64,000 bases of DNA from WLMZ01 sp037139095 (GCA_037139095.1 JBAXHD010000005.1:43004-107003); one strand, 5' to 3'; numbered from the stretch's first letter, positions 24,848-33,896 are shown. The notes: a model not told the origin generated them from the sequence alone. Numbers and translations are program-made.

Positions 24848-25426
24848 TTATGCGTGTGAACGCGGGCGCCGCATTCGACCGGCGAACGCGCCGATGCTGA
24901 TGAGCAAACCGGCGAAGCCAATGAATGCTTCGACAGTGGCCACGCCGGGAAATCGGTTGTGATCGCCGTAGGCAACGGCGAGCGTGGCGACTCCGGCAGC
25001 CACACCGATGTAACAGGCCACACGGAACCTCGCGATGCCAGCGATCACTGCTGTTACGGGAGCAACGAACGGCGTAGCGATGATGATGAAGGCGCGCTGG
25101 TTGGTTTCGGGACCGAGCCACCACGGTGAGATGCCCCCAACGCGGCAGGCTTGCCACACAGCTGCGAAACCGAGCACAACGCCGACCCATCCGGCGATGA
25201 ACAGCGTTCGCCAGGCTGGCGTGAACTGTCCGGGATCGGGGGGCGGCTGCAGGCGCGGCGTGTAAAAGCCAGCGGGTGCGAGATCGTAGGTTTGGGGTAG
25301 CACCGGAGGCAGAAACACCGGTGGGGATGGCAGCGGTAGTGGCGGACGTGGCAGCGGCTCTGCGGCTGGGTGTTCGGAGTCGTGGGGCAGGTCCATCTCG
25401 TGGGCAGCGTAGCCTCGATCGAACAT
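24848..25426 (-). CDS. Four-helix membrane protein with proline-rich cytoplasmic N-terminus
   Basis: 192 residues. The first 70 are Pro-rich (PLPRPPLPLPSPPVFLPP), followed by four hydrophobic helices (from WRTLFIAGWVGVVLG to FIGFAGLLISIGAFAG) and a basic tail. The design resembles DUF4190-like actinobacterial membrane proteins, but no family is firmly recognised. A second in-frame ATG at 25396 follows a TACGCT box by 9 bases and may be the true start. Confidence 0.6.
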   Translation of the reverse strand: MFDRGYAAHEMDLPHDSEHPAAEPLPRPPLPLPSPPVFLPPVLPQTYDLAPAGFYTPRLQPPPDPGQFTPAWRTLFIAGWVGVVLGFAAVWQACRVGGISPWWLGPETNQRAFIIIATPFVAPVTAVIAGIARFRVACYIGVAAGVATLAVAYGDHNRFPGVATVEAFIGFAGLLISIGAFAGRMRRPRSHA

Positions 25427-25483
25427 GAACTCTCGTCTGCGTGCTGGGCGATGGGCCCTGCTGACAGATACTCTGAACGGTTC

Positions 25484-26227
25484 ATGGACCAGGTGCCGTT
25501 CTCGAAACTCTCGATCTTCTTCCCAATGTGGAACGAGCAGGAATACATCGGTCGCGCCATCAACGCCGGCCGTCGCGCATGTATCGATCTTGTAGCTGCT
25601 GGCGAGATCGCCGACTACGAGCTCATCATTGTCGACGACGCATCAACCGACGACACCCCACAGATTGCCGATCGGCTCTCCGAAGAAGACCCCCACGTTC
25701 GCGTAGTGCATCATCCGGTGAACCGCAAGCTTGGCGGTTCTATCAAGACTGGTTTCGCTGCGGCCACAGGTGATTTGGTGCTCTACACCGACGCCGACCT
25801 TCCCTTCGACTTCGCCGAGCTCACCAAGGCAATTCGAATCATGCGCTTGTACGAGAGCGACATCGTGAGCGCCTATCGTCACGACCGCACCGAAGAGGGC
25901 TCTTCGCGGGCCATTTACACGCTGATCTACAACATGCTCATTCGGATGATGTTCGGCGTGAAGATGCGTGACATCAACTTTGCATTCAAGCTCTGCAAGC
26001 GAAATATCTTTGAGCGCATCGAGCTCAAGAGCGAGGGCTCGTTCATCGATGCCGAGCTCGTGATCAGGGCGAAGAAGCTCGGCTACACCGTGACCCAGTT
26101 CGGTGTCGACTACTTCCCGCGTACCCGTGGCGAGTCCACGCTCAGCAGCCCGTCGATCATCATCAAGATCCTGCGCGAAATGCGTCAGCTGCGGTCTGAG
26201 CTGCTGCGCATCACCAAGGTCGTCTGA
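25484..26227 (+). CDS. Family 2 glycosyltransferase (DPM1-like)
   Basis: 247 residues of GT2: IFFPMWNEQEYIGRAI, nucleotide-binding IIVDDASTDDT, LGGSIKTGFAAATGDLVLYTDADLP with the metal-binding DAD, and a late INFAFKLCKR. It lacks C-terminal transmembrane helices and so resembles soluble dolichyl/polyprenyl-phosphate mannose or glucose synthases. ATG 25484 begins the conserved fold; earlier in-frame starts overlap the divergent membrane-protein gene. Five bases separate it from the next gene. Confidence 0.87.
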   Translation: MDQVPFSKLSIFFPMWNEQEYIGRAINAGRRACIDLVAAGEIADYELIIVDDASTDDTPQIADRLSEEDPHVRVVHHPVNRKLGGSIKTGFAAATGDLVLYTDADLPFDFAELTKAIRIMRLYESDIVSAYRHDRTEEGSSRAIYTLIYNMLIRMMFGVKMRDINFAFKLCKRNIFERIELKSEGSFIDAELVIRAKKLGYTVTQFGVDYFPRTRGESTLSSPSIIIKILREMRQLRSELLRITKVV

Positions 26228-26232
26228 CACAC

Positions 26233-27354
26233 ATGAATTCCCCTCGGCCTCGGGTCGCCATCAACCAGTCAAATCGTTGGCTTCCGGCTGTTGCCGCTCT
26301 TGGAGTGCTCATTGTTGTCATCGCCATCGGCGCGTTTGGCGGAGGCGACGACGACGCGGCCACAACCTCGCCGCAGGGTGGCGTCGAGGGGCTCACGGTG
26401 CCAGCCAGCACGTTGCCCGGCGTGGTCATCGATTCGGCCCCACCGTCTGTTGTGAAGACCAACCTCACGCGCACGTTGCTGGTCGGCCTTGCTGGCGACG
26501 ATGTGGCTCGCCTGCAGACCCGACTCGCTGAGCTCGGTTTTGCGCCCGGCGTGGCCGATGGTTCGTTTGGTGACCAAACGCAGCAGGCCATTTGGGCGTT
26601 CGAGAAGTTGGTGCTCAAGATCCCGCGGGCACAGGCCACGGGCAAGGTCACCAACAACATGTGGCAGCTGATTCAAGATCCCATCGTGATTCATCCGCGG
26701 CGCCCCGACACGGTGATCGACCCGCCAAAGACCCACATGGAGATCTACCTGCCCGAGCAGGTGGGCATTGTGTTCACGGCCAACAAAGCAACGCTCATCG
26801 TGCACATCTCTAGTGGTTCCGATCAGCCGTGGTGCGAAACCTTGCTGAAAGACACCGACGAAAAGGGCAACCCCGTTTACCCTCCGATCGAGTCGGCCGA
26901 ATGCGGCGTTTCGAAGACTCCGGGCGGCGTGTTCAAGTTCACCCGCCGCGTGGTCGGCGAACGCATGGGGCCCCTTGGTGGCATGTGGAACCCGGTGTAT
27001 TTCAACAAGGGAATCGCGGTTCACGGCGCAACGAATATTCCGCTCGAACCCGCTTCGCACGGATGCATTCGTATTCACAAGCGAATCTCTGAAACCTTCC
27101 AGAACTACGTGAATATCGGCGATCGCGTCTTTGTGTGGGGCCAAGATGGCAAAGAGCCAGAGGCGTATACCAAGGAAGAGAGCTTGCCGGTCTTCAACCA
27201 CAAGGACCCCAACGCCACTACGACAACCAGCACCACCACCACGGTTGCCGTTGCCACCACAATCCCCGCTCCTCCCACCACACAGCCCAAGGTCGTGGCC
27301 ACCACCACAACAGTGGCCGCGGCAACTACTACGGCTGCGCCTCCAACCCCGTAG
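26233..27354 (+). CDS. L,D-transpeptidase with peptidoglycan-binding domain
   Basis: 373 residues: an N-terminal membrane anchor (about 16-36), a PG_binding_1 domain (DVARLQTRLAELGF ... FGDQTQQAIWAFEKL), a YkuD catalytic domain ending in IPLEPASHGCIRIHKR with the catalytic SHGC motif and upstream His, and a long C-terminal tail rich in Thr, Ala and Pro. It should make 3-3 cross-links in the cell wall, outside the membrane. The Thr-rich tail may be a wall spacer. Follows the glycosyltransferase on the same strand. Confidence 0.9.
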   Translation: MNSPRPRVAINQSNRWLPAVAALGVLIVVIAIGAFGGGDDDAATTSPQGGVEGLTVPASTLPGVVIDSAPPSVVKTNLTRTLLVGLAGDDVARLQTRLAELGFAPGVADGSFGDQTQQAIWAFEKLVLKIPRAQATGKVTNNMWQLIQDPIVIHPRRPDTVIDPPKTHMEIYLPEQVGIVFTANKATLIVHISSGSDQPWCETLLKDTDEKGNPVYPPIESAECGVSKTPGGVFKFTRRVVGERMGPLGGMWNPVYFNKGIAVHGATNIPLEPASHGCIRIHKRISETFQNYVNIGDRVFVWGQDGKEPEAYTKEESLPVFNHKDPNATTTTSTTTTVAVATTIPAPPTTQPKVVATTTTVAAATTTAAPPTP

Positions 27355-27377
27355 GCGCAACGTGTCACGATGTCTGC

Positions 27378-28325
27378 GTGACATCACTTCCCTACGACGA
27401 GTTTGGTTTGTTCAGTGAGAATGCGACCGAGTTCGGTCTGACACTCGATTCGCCCCCTGCGGTTCGCCGCGTTGAGGTGCACGTGCAGTCGGGCACCCAC
27501 GGGTCATCGCCACGCTTTGTGAGTGCGCTGGTGTGGGGTAGCGGCGATCCACAGTTGGTGCTCGTGCACGGCGGGGCGCAGAACGCCCACACATGGGACA
27601 CAGTGGCTCTAGCTCTTGGGGTTTCGCTGGTGGCTGTAGACCTAGCGGGTCACGGTCATTCAGGGTGGCGCGACGACGGCGCGTACACGCCTATCAATCT
27701 GGCCGACGACCTTGCGATTGTGGTGGCCCAGTTGGCTCCCCATGCTGTTGCCGTTGTTGGCATGTCGCTTGGTGGCCTCACGAGTATGGAGCTTGCGGCG
27801 CGGCATCCCGAATTGGTGCGGCGCCTTGTGATGGTCGATATCACCCCTGGCGTCAACCAGCAAAAGGCCAAGGCTGTGATCGACTTCGTCGATGGCCCAC
27901 AGACCTTTGCCAGCTTCGACGATCTGTTGGCCCGAACCATCGAGCACAACCCCACTCGCACGCAGTCGTCGTTGCGTCGTGGCATTCTGCACAACGCCCA
28001 TCAATCGGCCGATGGCAGCTGGCAATGGAACTATGACCGTCGCAGCCACGCCCGCTCGCGTGACCCCGAGGCTGCGGCCGTCGTAGATGTTGTTGCAGAT
28101 GCAACAAGTTCGCTGTCCCCGTTGTGGGACGACTTTGGCTCGATCCAGTGCCCGATCTTGTTGGTGCGCGGTTCGCTCTCGCCGGTGGTCGACGATGCCG
28201 ATGTTGCAGAGGCAACGCGTCGTCAGCCCACGCTGCAGGTTGAGGTGATCGATGGGGCCGGCCACAGCATCCAAGGTGATCGTCCTCGCGAGCTCGCCGA
28301 TCTAATTCGAGACGCCGTTCTCTAG
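27378..28325 (+). CDS. Alpha/beta-fold hydrolase
   Basis: 315 residues. LVLVHGGAQNAHTWD (oxyanion loop), VDLAGHGHSGW, VGMSLGGLTSMELAARHPE with the nucleophilic Ser, LLVRGSLSPVV with the acid, and GAGHSIQGDRP with the catalytic His give a complete triad. Substrate unknown; the cap resembles esterases and meta-cleavage hydrolases. The GTG at 27378 follows a CACGAT box by 6 bases. Earlier in-frame starts lie inside the transpeptidase gene and were not used. Confidence 0.87.
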   Translation: MTSLPYDEFGLFSENATEFGLTLDSPPAVRRVEVHVQSGTHGSSPRFVSALVWGSGDPQLVLVHGGAQNAHTWDTVALALGVSLVAVDLAGHGHSGWRDDGAYTPINLADDLAIVVAQLAPHAVAVVGMSLGGLTSMELAARHPELVRRLVMVDITPGVNQQKAKAVIDFVDGPQTFASFDDLLARTIEHNPTRTQSSLRRGILHNAHQSADGSWQWNYDRRSHARSRDPEAAAVVDVVADATSSLSPLWDDFGSIQCPILLVRGSLSPVVDDADVAEATRRQPTLQVEVIDGAGHSIQGDRPRELADLIRDAVL

Positions 28326-28367
28326 CGAGCGGCGGGTCGAGTTCCCGGGTTGGGTCTCGGCCGGGTC

Positions 28368-29852
28368 TCAGCTCGCCGCGAGGCGCTTGCTGCATTCGCT
28401 CATTCCGTCGAGTACTCCCGTGCGAAAGCTGCTGATCTTGTCGAACGCGCTGGCCACAGCGGGCCGACCAGTGACATCGTCGATGATCAACGCCGTTGTA
28501 ATCACCTCGTCGAGGTCGCCGGGCGAGATCGCAAACGCTTGGCTCTGCGTGCCGTTGGGGATGATGTCTTTGGTCCAAACTCCGGTGAGACAGTCGTTCA
28601 TCAACGCCCGGTTTTTGCCCGACAGTTTGCTGTTGAGTTGCGTCTGCACGGCATCACTCCAGGCGTTACTCAAGAGGTAACCAATCGAGAAGTCGCCGTA
28701 GTTGCTGTAGAGATTGAAGGCGAAGTCATTGTCGTAGGCAATCGAATTGGTAGCCGGGCAGTAGACCACGTTCGATTTCCATTGCGACGCCGCCACGCCG
28801 GTACACGTTGGGTACGGGCCGTTCTGGTTGTACGAACTTACGGTTGGCGGCTGAAACGTGAGCTTGTTGGCCGCGAAGCTGGCCGACCAGAACCGCTTGA
28901 GGTCGTCGGTGACACTGGTCTGAAGATTTTCGTAGGGCATGTTGCCCTGATTGGCGATGTCGGCGTTTGAGGTGAAGGTGAGGTTGATCAACGGCAGTGG
29001 AGTATCGATCAGCGGCTTGCATGCTTGGGCCCCGCCGATGAAACCATGCTGGAAAGCGCCGACGCGATCGAACGCAGTGCCGTGGCCGCCCTCTTGAAAA
29101 ACGGTTTCTCCCACCACTGGATCGAGCGGGTCGCGGACGAGGACCATTGCCGCGAGGCCGGCTTTGACTTCGGCATCGGTGAAGGACAACAGACTCGACT
29201 CGTGATGGGCTGCGTGGGCTGACCACGCGCCTGCGAAGCAGTCGGCCTGTTGCTCAGTGACCACCGTTGGTCGTTGCACATCCAAGATGCCAGCGCGCTG
29301 TTGAATCGCGTGTCCAAACTCGTGAGCGATGACGGTGGCCACGGCGCTGGTACCAAGCTGCGATGTGAGATCGGGCAGCAGTTTGTAGTCGTCCCACGCA
29401 ATGAAGTCGCCGCAGTTGAAGTAGCGGGCGTTGTCAGCGATGTCGTCGAACGTGATGGTCTTGTCGCAGAACCGAACAGTGTCTGATCGGGCCGGATACA
29501 TCGCATAGAAGCCCCCGCTGAATTCGCGGTACGGCTCGTCGTACACCTTGGGAAACTCTGCTCGCCAAAAGTCTTGAATGTCGGCCACAACATTGTTGAG
29601 GTAGCTGTCGTATGCCTTTGGGGTGCGATCGGGGCCGAAGCTGACCGTTGCGTCGTTGGCATTGGTTTGGGTTGACGTTTGAGTTGGCGTGTTCGGCGTT
29701 GTAGAGGGGGCGCTGGTGTCGGGAAGCGAAGTATCTGAACGTTGCGGAGCCAGCGAACGTGAGCGGCTGATGCTCAGGCCAGGGTCGGTTGAACTGCATG
29801 CGGCGAGAATGAGACAACCTGCAGCCATGGCGATCGACAGCGTGTTGCGCAT
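28368..29852 (-). CDS. Secreted neutral zinc metallopeptidase lipoprotein
   Basis: 494 residues at the chosen start: signal peptide MRNTLSIAMAAGC, lipobox LAAC, Ser/Thr/Pro-rich linker, then a metallopeptidase with VIAHEFGHAIQQR (HExxH) and the downstream EQQADCFAGAW segment with further ligands, typical of the putative neutral zinc metallopeptidase family (PF04228-like). A second half of about 230 residues may be a duplicated or accessory domain. The start is chosen because a TATGCT box ends 7 bases before ATG 29852; longer starts would place non-signal sequence in front of the signal peptide. Confidence 0.85.
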   Translation of the reverse strand: MRNTLSIAMAAGCLILAACSSTDPGLSISRSRSLAPQRSDTSLPDTSAPSTTPNTPTQTSTQTNANDATVSFGPDRTPKAYDSYLNNVVADIQDFWRAEFPKVYDEPYREFSGGFYAMYPARSDTVRFCDKTITFDDIADNARYFNCGDFIAWDDYKLLPDLTSQLGTSAVATVIAHEFGHAIQQRAGILDVQRPTVVTEQQADCFAGAWSAHAAHHESSLLSFTDAEVKAGLAAMVLVRDPLDPVVGETVFQEGGHGTAFDRVGAFQHGFIGGAQACKPLIDTPLPLINLTFTSNADIANQGNMPYENLQTSVTDDLKRFWSASFAANKLTFQPPTVSSYNQNGPYPTCTGVAASQWKSNVVYCPATNSIAYDNDFAFNLYSNYGDFSIGYLLSNAWSDAVQTQLNSKLSGKNRALMNDCLTGVWTKDIIPNGTQSQAFAISPGDLDEVITTALIIDDVTGRPAVASAFDKISSFRTGVLDGMSECSKRLAAS

Positions 29853-29859
29853 GGGTCGC

Positions 29860-29865
29860 AGCATA
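29860..29865 (-). promoter_or_regulatory. Leaderless -10 box (TATGCT) of the metallopeptidase gene
   Basis: TATGCT followed by 7 bases and ATG 29852 marks the signal-peptide start as the true start. Confidence 0.55.
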
Positions 29866-29956
29866 CGACGGGTTGCATCGCTGGGGATGTCGCCGACACA
29901 GCTGTTGATGCTCCGACAACGCGTGGCTGCCACCGGGGGTGGTAAGTACTTGAGCC

Positions 29957-30973
29957 ATGTCTGACGTTGAACGCCCCGACGCACCCGACCGCGACACGTT
30001 GTTGCAGATGTTCGAAATACAGAGTCGCATCAAACTCTGCGACGAGCGCTTTCGCAGCATGTTGATGAGCGGCCAGATCCGGCTCATCTATTACTCGCCA
30101 CGCGGTCAGGAATGCATCAGCGCGGGCTGGGGTGTGCATCTCCGTCAAGACGATTACGTCGTCACGATTTATCGCGGCTTGCACGACCACCTCGCCAAAG
30201 GCGTGCCGTTGCGTGAGCTGTGGGCCGAGTTCCTCGGCCGTGCTACCGGCACCTGCAAGGGCAAGGGCGGGCCAATGCACGTCACCCATCCTGAGTCGGG
30301 CCTGATGGTCACTACGGGCATTGTTGGCGCCGGCATCCCCATCGCCAACGGTTTTGGCCTTGCGGCGCAACTCAGCGGCACTGATCAGGTCACGGTGGTG
30401 AACTTCGGCGATGGTGCGTCAAACATCGGTGCGTTCCACGAGGGGATGAACTTGGCCGCGGTGTGGAAGCTGCCGGTGATCTTCGTGTGTCAGAACAATC
30501 TGTACGGCGAGCACACACCGATGAGCATGTCTACAGGTGTCGAATACATCAGCGAGCGCGCTGCTAGCTACGGCATGCCTGGCGTTACCGTCGACGGCAA
30601 CGACCCCATTGCCACATGGAAGGTGATGGGCGAAGCCGTTGCGCGAGCCCGCTCGGGTGGCGGCCCAACTCTTGTTGAGGCTCGCACGTATCGGTTCTGG
30701 GGTCACCTGATGGGCGACGCAATGGAGTACATGGACAAAGCCGAGCGCAAGGCGGCGATGGCCGCCGATCCCGTGGTGCTGTATCGGGCATGGCTCATTG
30801 ACAACGGTCACGCAACCGAAGCTGCCTTGGCCGAGATCGAAGAGCAAGTCACGGCAGCGATTGATGATGCTGTCGAGTTCGCGATGAACAGTCCTCAGCC
30901 CGATGCGAGTGAGTTGTACACCGATGTGTTTGGCGACGACTCTGCCGCCATGTTGAAAGGGGCGGCACGATGA
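29957..30973 (+). CDS. 2-oxoacid/acetoin dehydrogenase E1 alpha subunit
   Basis: 338 residues of thiamine-diphosphate E1 alpha. RGQECISAGWG, GTCKGKGGPMHV, and the ThDP/Mg motif GDGASNIGAFHEGMNLA ... QNNLYGE are clear. Two-subunit E1 of the acetoin/pyruvate type (AcoA/PdhA-like); branched-chain substrates cannot be excluded. ATGA overlap with the beta subunit. No complete E2 or E3 gene is near, only a lipoyl domain at 32691. Confidence 0.9.
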   Translation: MSDVERPDAPDRDTLLQMFEIQSRIKLCDERFRSMLMSGQIRLIYYSPRGQECISAGWGVHLRQDDYVVTIYRGLHDHLAKGVPLRELWAEFLGRATGTCKGKGGPMHVTHPESGLMVTTGIVGAGIPIANGFGLAAQLSGTDQVTVVNFGDGASNIGAFHEGMNLAAVWKLPVIFVCQNNLYGEHTPMSMSTGVEYISERAASYGMPGVTVDGNDPIATWKVMGEAVARARSGGGPTLVEARTYRFWGHLMGDAMEYMDKAERKAAMAADPVVLYRAWLIDNGHATEAALAEIEEQVTAAIDDAVEFAMNSPQPDASELYTDVFGDDSAAMLKGAAR

Positions 30974-31965
30974 GTGAGCCACGGATCATGCTCACGGGTA
31001 TGGCCCTCAATGAGGCCATGGATATCGCAATGACCCTCGACGACAAGGTGTTCTTGTTGGGCGAAGACATTGCTGAACCATCAGGCGGCGTGTACAAGGT
31101 GACCAAAGGTCTCTCCGACAAGCATGGTCTACATCGAGTTCGCAAGACGCCAATTTCCGAGCAGGCCATCGTTGGTGCGGCAATTGGCGCAGCAATCGCG
31201 GGCTATCGACCCGTCGCTGAGATCATGATGATGGACTTCCTCGCCGTGTGTCTCGATCAGGTCACCAACCACGCTGCCAAGATTCGTTACATGTCGGGCG
31301 GGCAGACCACCGTCCCAATGGTGATCCGTACCTCGGCGGGTGCGGGTATGGGGTTCGGCGCGCAGCACTCAGCAATGCTTGAGACGTTTGCTGTTCACTC
31401 GCCGGGTATGAAGGTGGCGGTGCCATCCACGCCGGCCGACGCGAAGGGCTTGTTGCTCACCGCAATTTTCGACGACGATCCAGTGCTGTTCGTTGAGCAG
31501 ATGATGATGTATTGGGACAAGTCGTACGCAGGCGAAGTGCCTGTCGGCGATGTGCGCGTGCCGTTTGGCAAGGCGGCGATTCGCCGTGAAGGCGCCGATG
31601 TCACCCTCATCTCGTACGGCCGTCAGATGCGCGACTGCCTAGCCGCTGCCGAGTTGTTGGCGGCCGACGGTGTGTCGTGCGAAGTCATCGACCTGCGTAC
31701 CTTGGTGCCGTGGGATGAAGCAGCGGTGATGCAGTCGGTAGGGCGCACATCTCGGGCGGTCGTTGTGCACGAAGCCGTTACCCGATGTGGGTTCGGCGCT
31801 GAGCTCTCGAGCCGTATCCACGAGGAACTGTTCGGCCAATTGTCTGCGCCGGTGCAGCGAGTTGGTAGTGCCAATACTCCCGTGCCGTATGCCTCAAACC
31901 TCGAGGCCGATTTCATTCCCACGGTGGCCGACATTGTTGCGGCGGTGCAGCGAACTCAGGGGTAG
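30970..31965 (+). CDS. 2-oxoacid/acetoin dehydrogenase E1 beta subunit
   Basis: 331 residues: transketolase pyrimidine-binding domain (MALNEAMDIAMTLDD, FLLGEDIAEPSGGVYKVTKGL, RTSAGAGMGFGAQHS) and C-terminal transketolase domain (VIDLRTLVPWDEAAV, HEAVTRCGFGAELSS). It pairs with the alpha subunit to decarboxylate a 2-oxoacid or cleave acetoin and transfer the acyl group to lipoate. ATGA-coupled to E1 alpha. Confidence 0.92.
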   Translation: MSEPRIMLTGMALNEAMDIAMTLDDKVFLLGEDIAEPSGGVYKVTKGLSDKHGLHRVRKTPISEQAIVGAAIGAAIAGYRPVAEIMMMDFLAVCLDQVTNHAAKIRYMSGGQTTVPMVIRTSAGAGMGFGAQHSAMLETFAVHSPGMKVAVPSTPADAKGLLLTAIFDDDPVLFVEQMMMYWDKSYAGEVPVGDVRVPFGKAAIRREGADVTLISYGRQMRDCLAAAELLAADGVSCEVIDLRTLVPWDEAAVMQSVGRTSRAVVVHEAVTRCGFGAELSSRIHEELFGQLSAPVQRVGSANTPVPYASNLEADFIPTVADIVAAVQRTQG

Positions 31966-31981
31966 CAGCGCCAAGAACGGG

Positions 31982-32674
31982 CTAGATCTGGGCGAGCAGT
32001 TGCTTGAGTTCGGCAATCTCGCCCTGCTGGCTGTTGCGTGAGGCGGCAGCCATCGCGCGCACTTCACTGGTGGCGGCGTTCTTGGCTGCGAAGTCGGCCA
32101 TGTGAATGCCGCCTTCGTGATGCGCCACCATGAGGGCAACGAACTGTTTGTCGGCGACCGAACCCTTCGCTGCGATGAATGAGTCAAGGTCGCTTGGCGT
32201 AGCGAGTCCTGGCATTCGGTCGAGCGGTACCGGTGGGTGGTTCATCCACACCATTGCGGTGCCGCTCTCGTTTGCTTCGGCCTGGCCGTAGTCGCGGAGC
32301 AGTTGGATCATTCGGCCGATGTCTACGGCTTGACCGAAGGCGATCTCCTTAGCGATGACATGAAAGATCGAGTTTGTCCCGGGCTTTGCGATGTAGATCA
32401 GGGCCATCTCAACCGCTTGCTCGTGGTGAGCGCGCATGTCTTGCAGATAGCCGATGTCTACTGCGTTGGGCTGAGGTGTCGCATTGCGCTCGCCGATCAC
32501 GAAACCTGCACCAGCGGCGAGGAGGATCGCAGCAATGAGAACTGAAATCAGGTTGCCTCGATGATGCCACCATGGCAGAACGATGGTTTCTTCTGATGTG
32601 TCTACGTCGTTGCTTGTGTCTTCGGTTGTCTCATCGGTCGTGTCGCTCACGGTTCGTAGCTTCGCATGCTTCAT
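31982..32674 (-). CDS. DUF305 protein with membrane anchor
   Basis: 230 residues: a short acidic cytoplasmic part rich in Thr/Asp/Glu, one transmembrane helix (LISVLIAAILLAAGAGFVIG), and an extracytoplasmic DUF305 four-helix domain with two HHE motifs, MRAHHEQAVEMA and MVAHHEGGIHMA, plus Met residues. DUF305 proteins are ferritin-like and some bind copper. The start at ATG 32674 is provisional; GTG 32650 is an alternative. It sits between the E1 beta gene and the divergent lipoyl gene, interrupting that cluster. Confidence 0.8.
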   Translation of the reverse strand: MKHAKLRTVSDTTDETTEDTSNDVDTSEETIVLPWWHHRGNLISVLIAAILLAAGAGFVIGERNATPQPNAVDIGYLQDMRAHHEQAVEMALIYIAKPGTNSIFHVIAKEIAFGQAVDIGRMIQLLRDYGQAEANESGTAMVWMNHPPVPLDRMPGLATPSDLDSFIAAKGSVADKQFVALMVAHHEGGIHMADFAAKNAATSEVRAMAAASRNSQQGEIAELKQLLAQI

Positions 32675-32690
32675 TGATAAGACACATGTC

Positions 32691-32921
32691 ATGTCTACGC
32701 CGATCAGCATTCCCAAGCTCGGAGTTTCGATGACCGAGGGCACCCTCGTTGAGTGGATGGTCCGCGACGGAGACACCGTTCAAGCGGGCGATGTGCTGTA
32801 TCGCATCGAAACCGACAAGGTCGAAAACGATATTGAGTCTCCGATCGCGGGTGTGATCCGAATCGTGGGTGTCGAGGGCGAGACCTACGACGTTGGTGTC
32901 AATATCGGTTCGATCGAGTAG
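32691..32921 (+). CDS. Free-standing lipoyl (biotinyl/lipoyl-attachment) domain protein
   Basis: 76 residues forming a complete lipoyl domain: ISIPKLGVSMTEGTLVEW at the start and the attachment loop RIETDKVENDIESP with the modifiable Lys. It stops straight after the domain: there is no peripheral-subunit-binding domain and no E2 acyltransferase. The next gene's GTG directly follows its TAG. It is probably the swinging arm for the E1 encoded just upstream, using an acyltransferase encoded elsewhere, or a remnant of an E2. ATG 32691 follows TAAGAC by 7 bases. Confidence 0.85.
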   Translation: MSTPISIPKLGVSMTEGTLVEWMVRDGDTVQAGDVLYRIETDKVENDIESPIAGVIRIVGVEGETYDVGVNIGSIE

Positions 32922-33701
32922 GTGGCCGTGCGACTTGCTGGCAAGGTAGCGCTGGTCACCGGGGCGGGTGCGGGTATTGGTCGGGCAAGTGCTCTCGCGT
33001 TGGCTGCCGAAGGCGCCAATGTTGTGGTGGTCGATCTCGATGAGGCGGCGGCGATGGTTACGGCCGACCAAATTCGTGCTGGGGGTGTTGCGTCTGGCGC
33101 GGTTGTGGCGGTGCAGGCCGATGTCTCGCAAGCTGATCACATTCGCCGGATGTTCGATGAAGCCACGCGCATATTCGGTGGGGTCGACATTGTTCACAAC
33201 AACGCAGGGCTCATCAGTGGCGAACCGCTGTGGCCCGATGGCTCGCTCGAGCGGGTAGCGGCCGTGATTGCCGTCAATCTTGGCGGCGTCGCCATGGGTA
33301 CGCAGCAGGGCATTATCGAGCTTCGTAAGCGTGGCGGGGGAGTCATCATCAACACGGCGTCTGTGGCTGCGCTGGCCCCGCTGCCGTCCGACCCGGTGTA
33401 CTCGGCTACAAAAGCGGGCGTTGTGCGAATTGTCGAAAGCTGCGTTGGCTTTGCGGCGGAAGGCATTCGGGTCAACGCGGTTCTGCCCGGAATGGTCGAT
33501 ACCGACATGACGATGAAGCACACCGGTGACGGCACCCGCCCAGCGGCGTGGCTTGGGCCGGTGCTTGCGTCTACGCAGTTGCTCGACCCGGCAGAGATCG
33601 CAGCGGTGGTGCTTGAACTGGTGTGCGATGACTCAGCGGTTGGTGAATGCCGGGTGATCGCCAACCAACGTTTCTCGCCGCCTCACCCAATCTCCACGTG
33701 A
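32922..33701 (+). CDS. Short-chain dehydrogenase/reductase
   Basis: 259 residues of classical SDR: cofactor motif VTGAGAGIGRASALA, VVVVDLDEA (Asp favouring NAD), NNAG, and the catalytic Ser-Tyr-Lys with YSATKAGVVRIVE. It may reduce or oxidise a product of the lipoyl-E1 cluster, for example acetoin/butanediol chemistry (inference). The GTG directly abuts the previous stop. The last codons and stop lie within an intergenic-type repeat (33686-33708). Confidence 0.9.
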   Translation: MAVRLAGKVALVTGAGAGIGRASALALAAEGANVVVVDLDEAAAMVTADQIRAGGVASGAVVAVQADVSQADHIRRMFDEATRIFGGVDIVHNNAGLISGEPLWPDGSLERVAAVIAVNLGGVAMGTQQGIIELRKRGGGVIINTASVAALAPLPSDPVYSATKAGVVRIVESCVGFAAEGIRVNAVLPGMVDTDMTMKHTGDGTRPAAWLGPVLASTQLLDPAEIAAVVLELVCDDSAVGECRVIANQRFSPPHPIST

Positions 33702-33826
33702 CGTAATTGAGGTTGCGCTCGCCGCCACTTCTTTCCCGATCTCCACGTGACGTTATTCGGGGGTGCAGCAGCAGGCGGCGCAACGACACCTGCCGCGCCC
33801 CCCATTTTCATCACGTGGAGATCGGG
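33686..33826. repeat. Three copies of a CACGTG-centred repeat, two of them forming a 16-bp inverted pair
   Basis: Copy 1 at 33686-33708 and copy 2 at 33735-33757 are direct 23-base repeats differing at two positions (core ATCTCCACGTGACGT). Copy 3 at 33811-33826, TCACGTGGAGATCGGG, is the exact reverse complement of the first 16 bases of copy 2, giving a perfect 16-bp stem around a loop of about 60 bases. Copy 1 supplies the stop codon of the SDR gene. Looks like a dispersed REP/MITE-like element; other copies in the genome are expected. Confidence 0.75.
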
Positions 33827-33896
33827 TGAGTGAGCTCAAGAGAGAGTCGGTGGGTCGTTCGGAAACGCTGTAACACGCCTGAGTTAGAACAGCCAC

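Noticed and set aside
26269..27387. 372-residue open frame on the - strand
   Set aside because: Antisense to the L,D-transpeptidase with its SHGC motif; composition is that of a shadow frame.
28326..28367. Terminator between the two convergent genes
   Set aside because: GC-rich but no inverted repeat of useful length was found.
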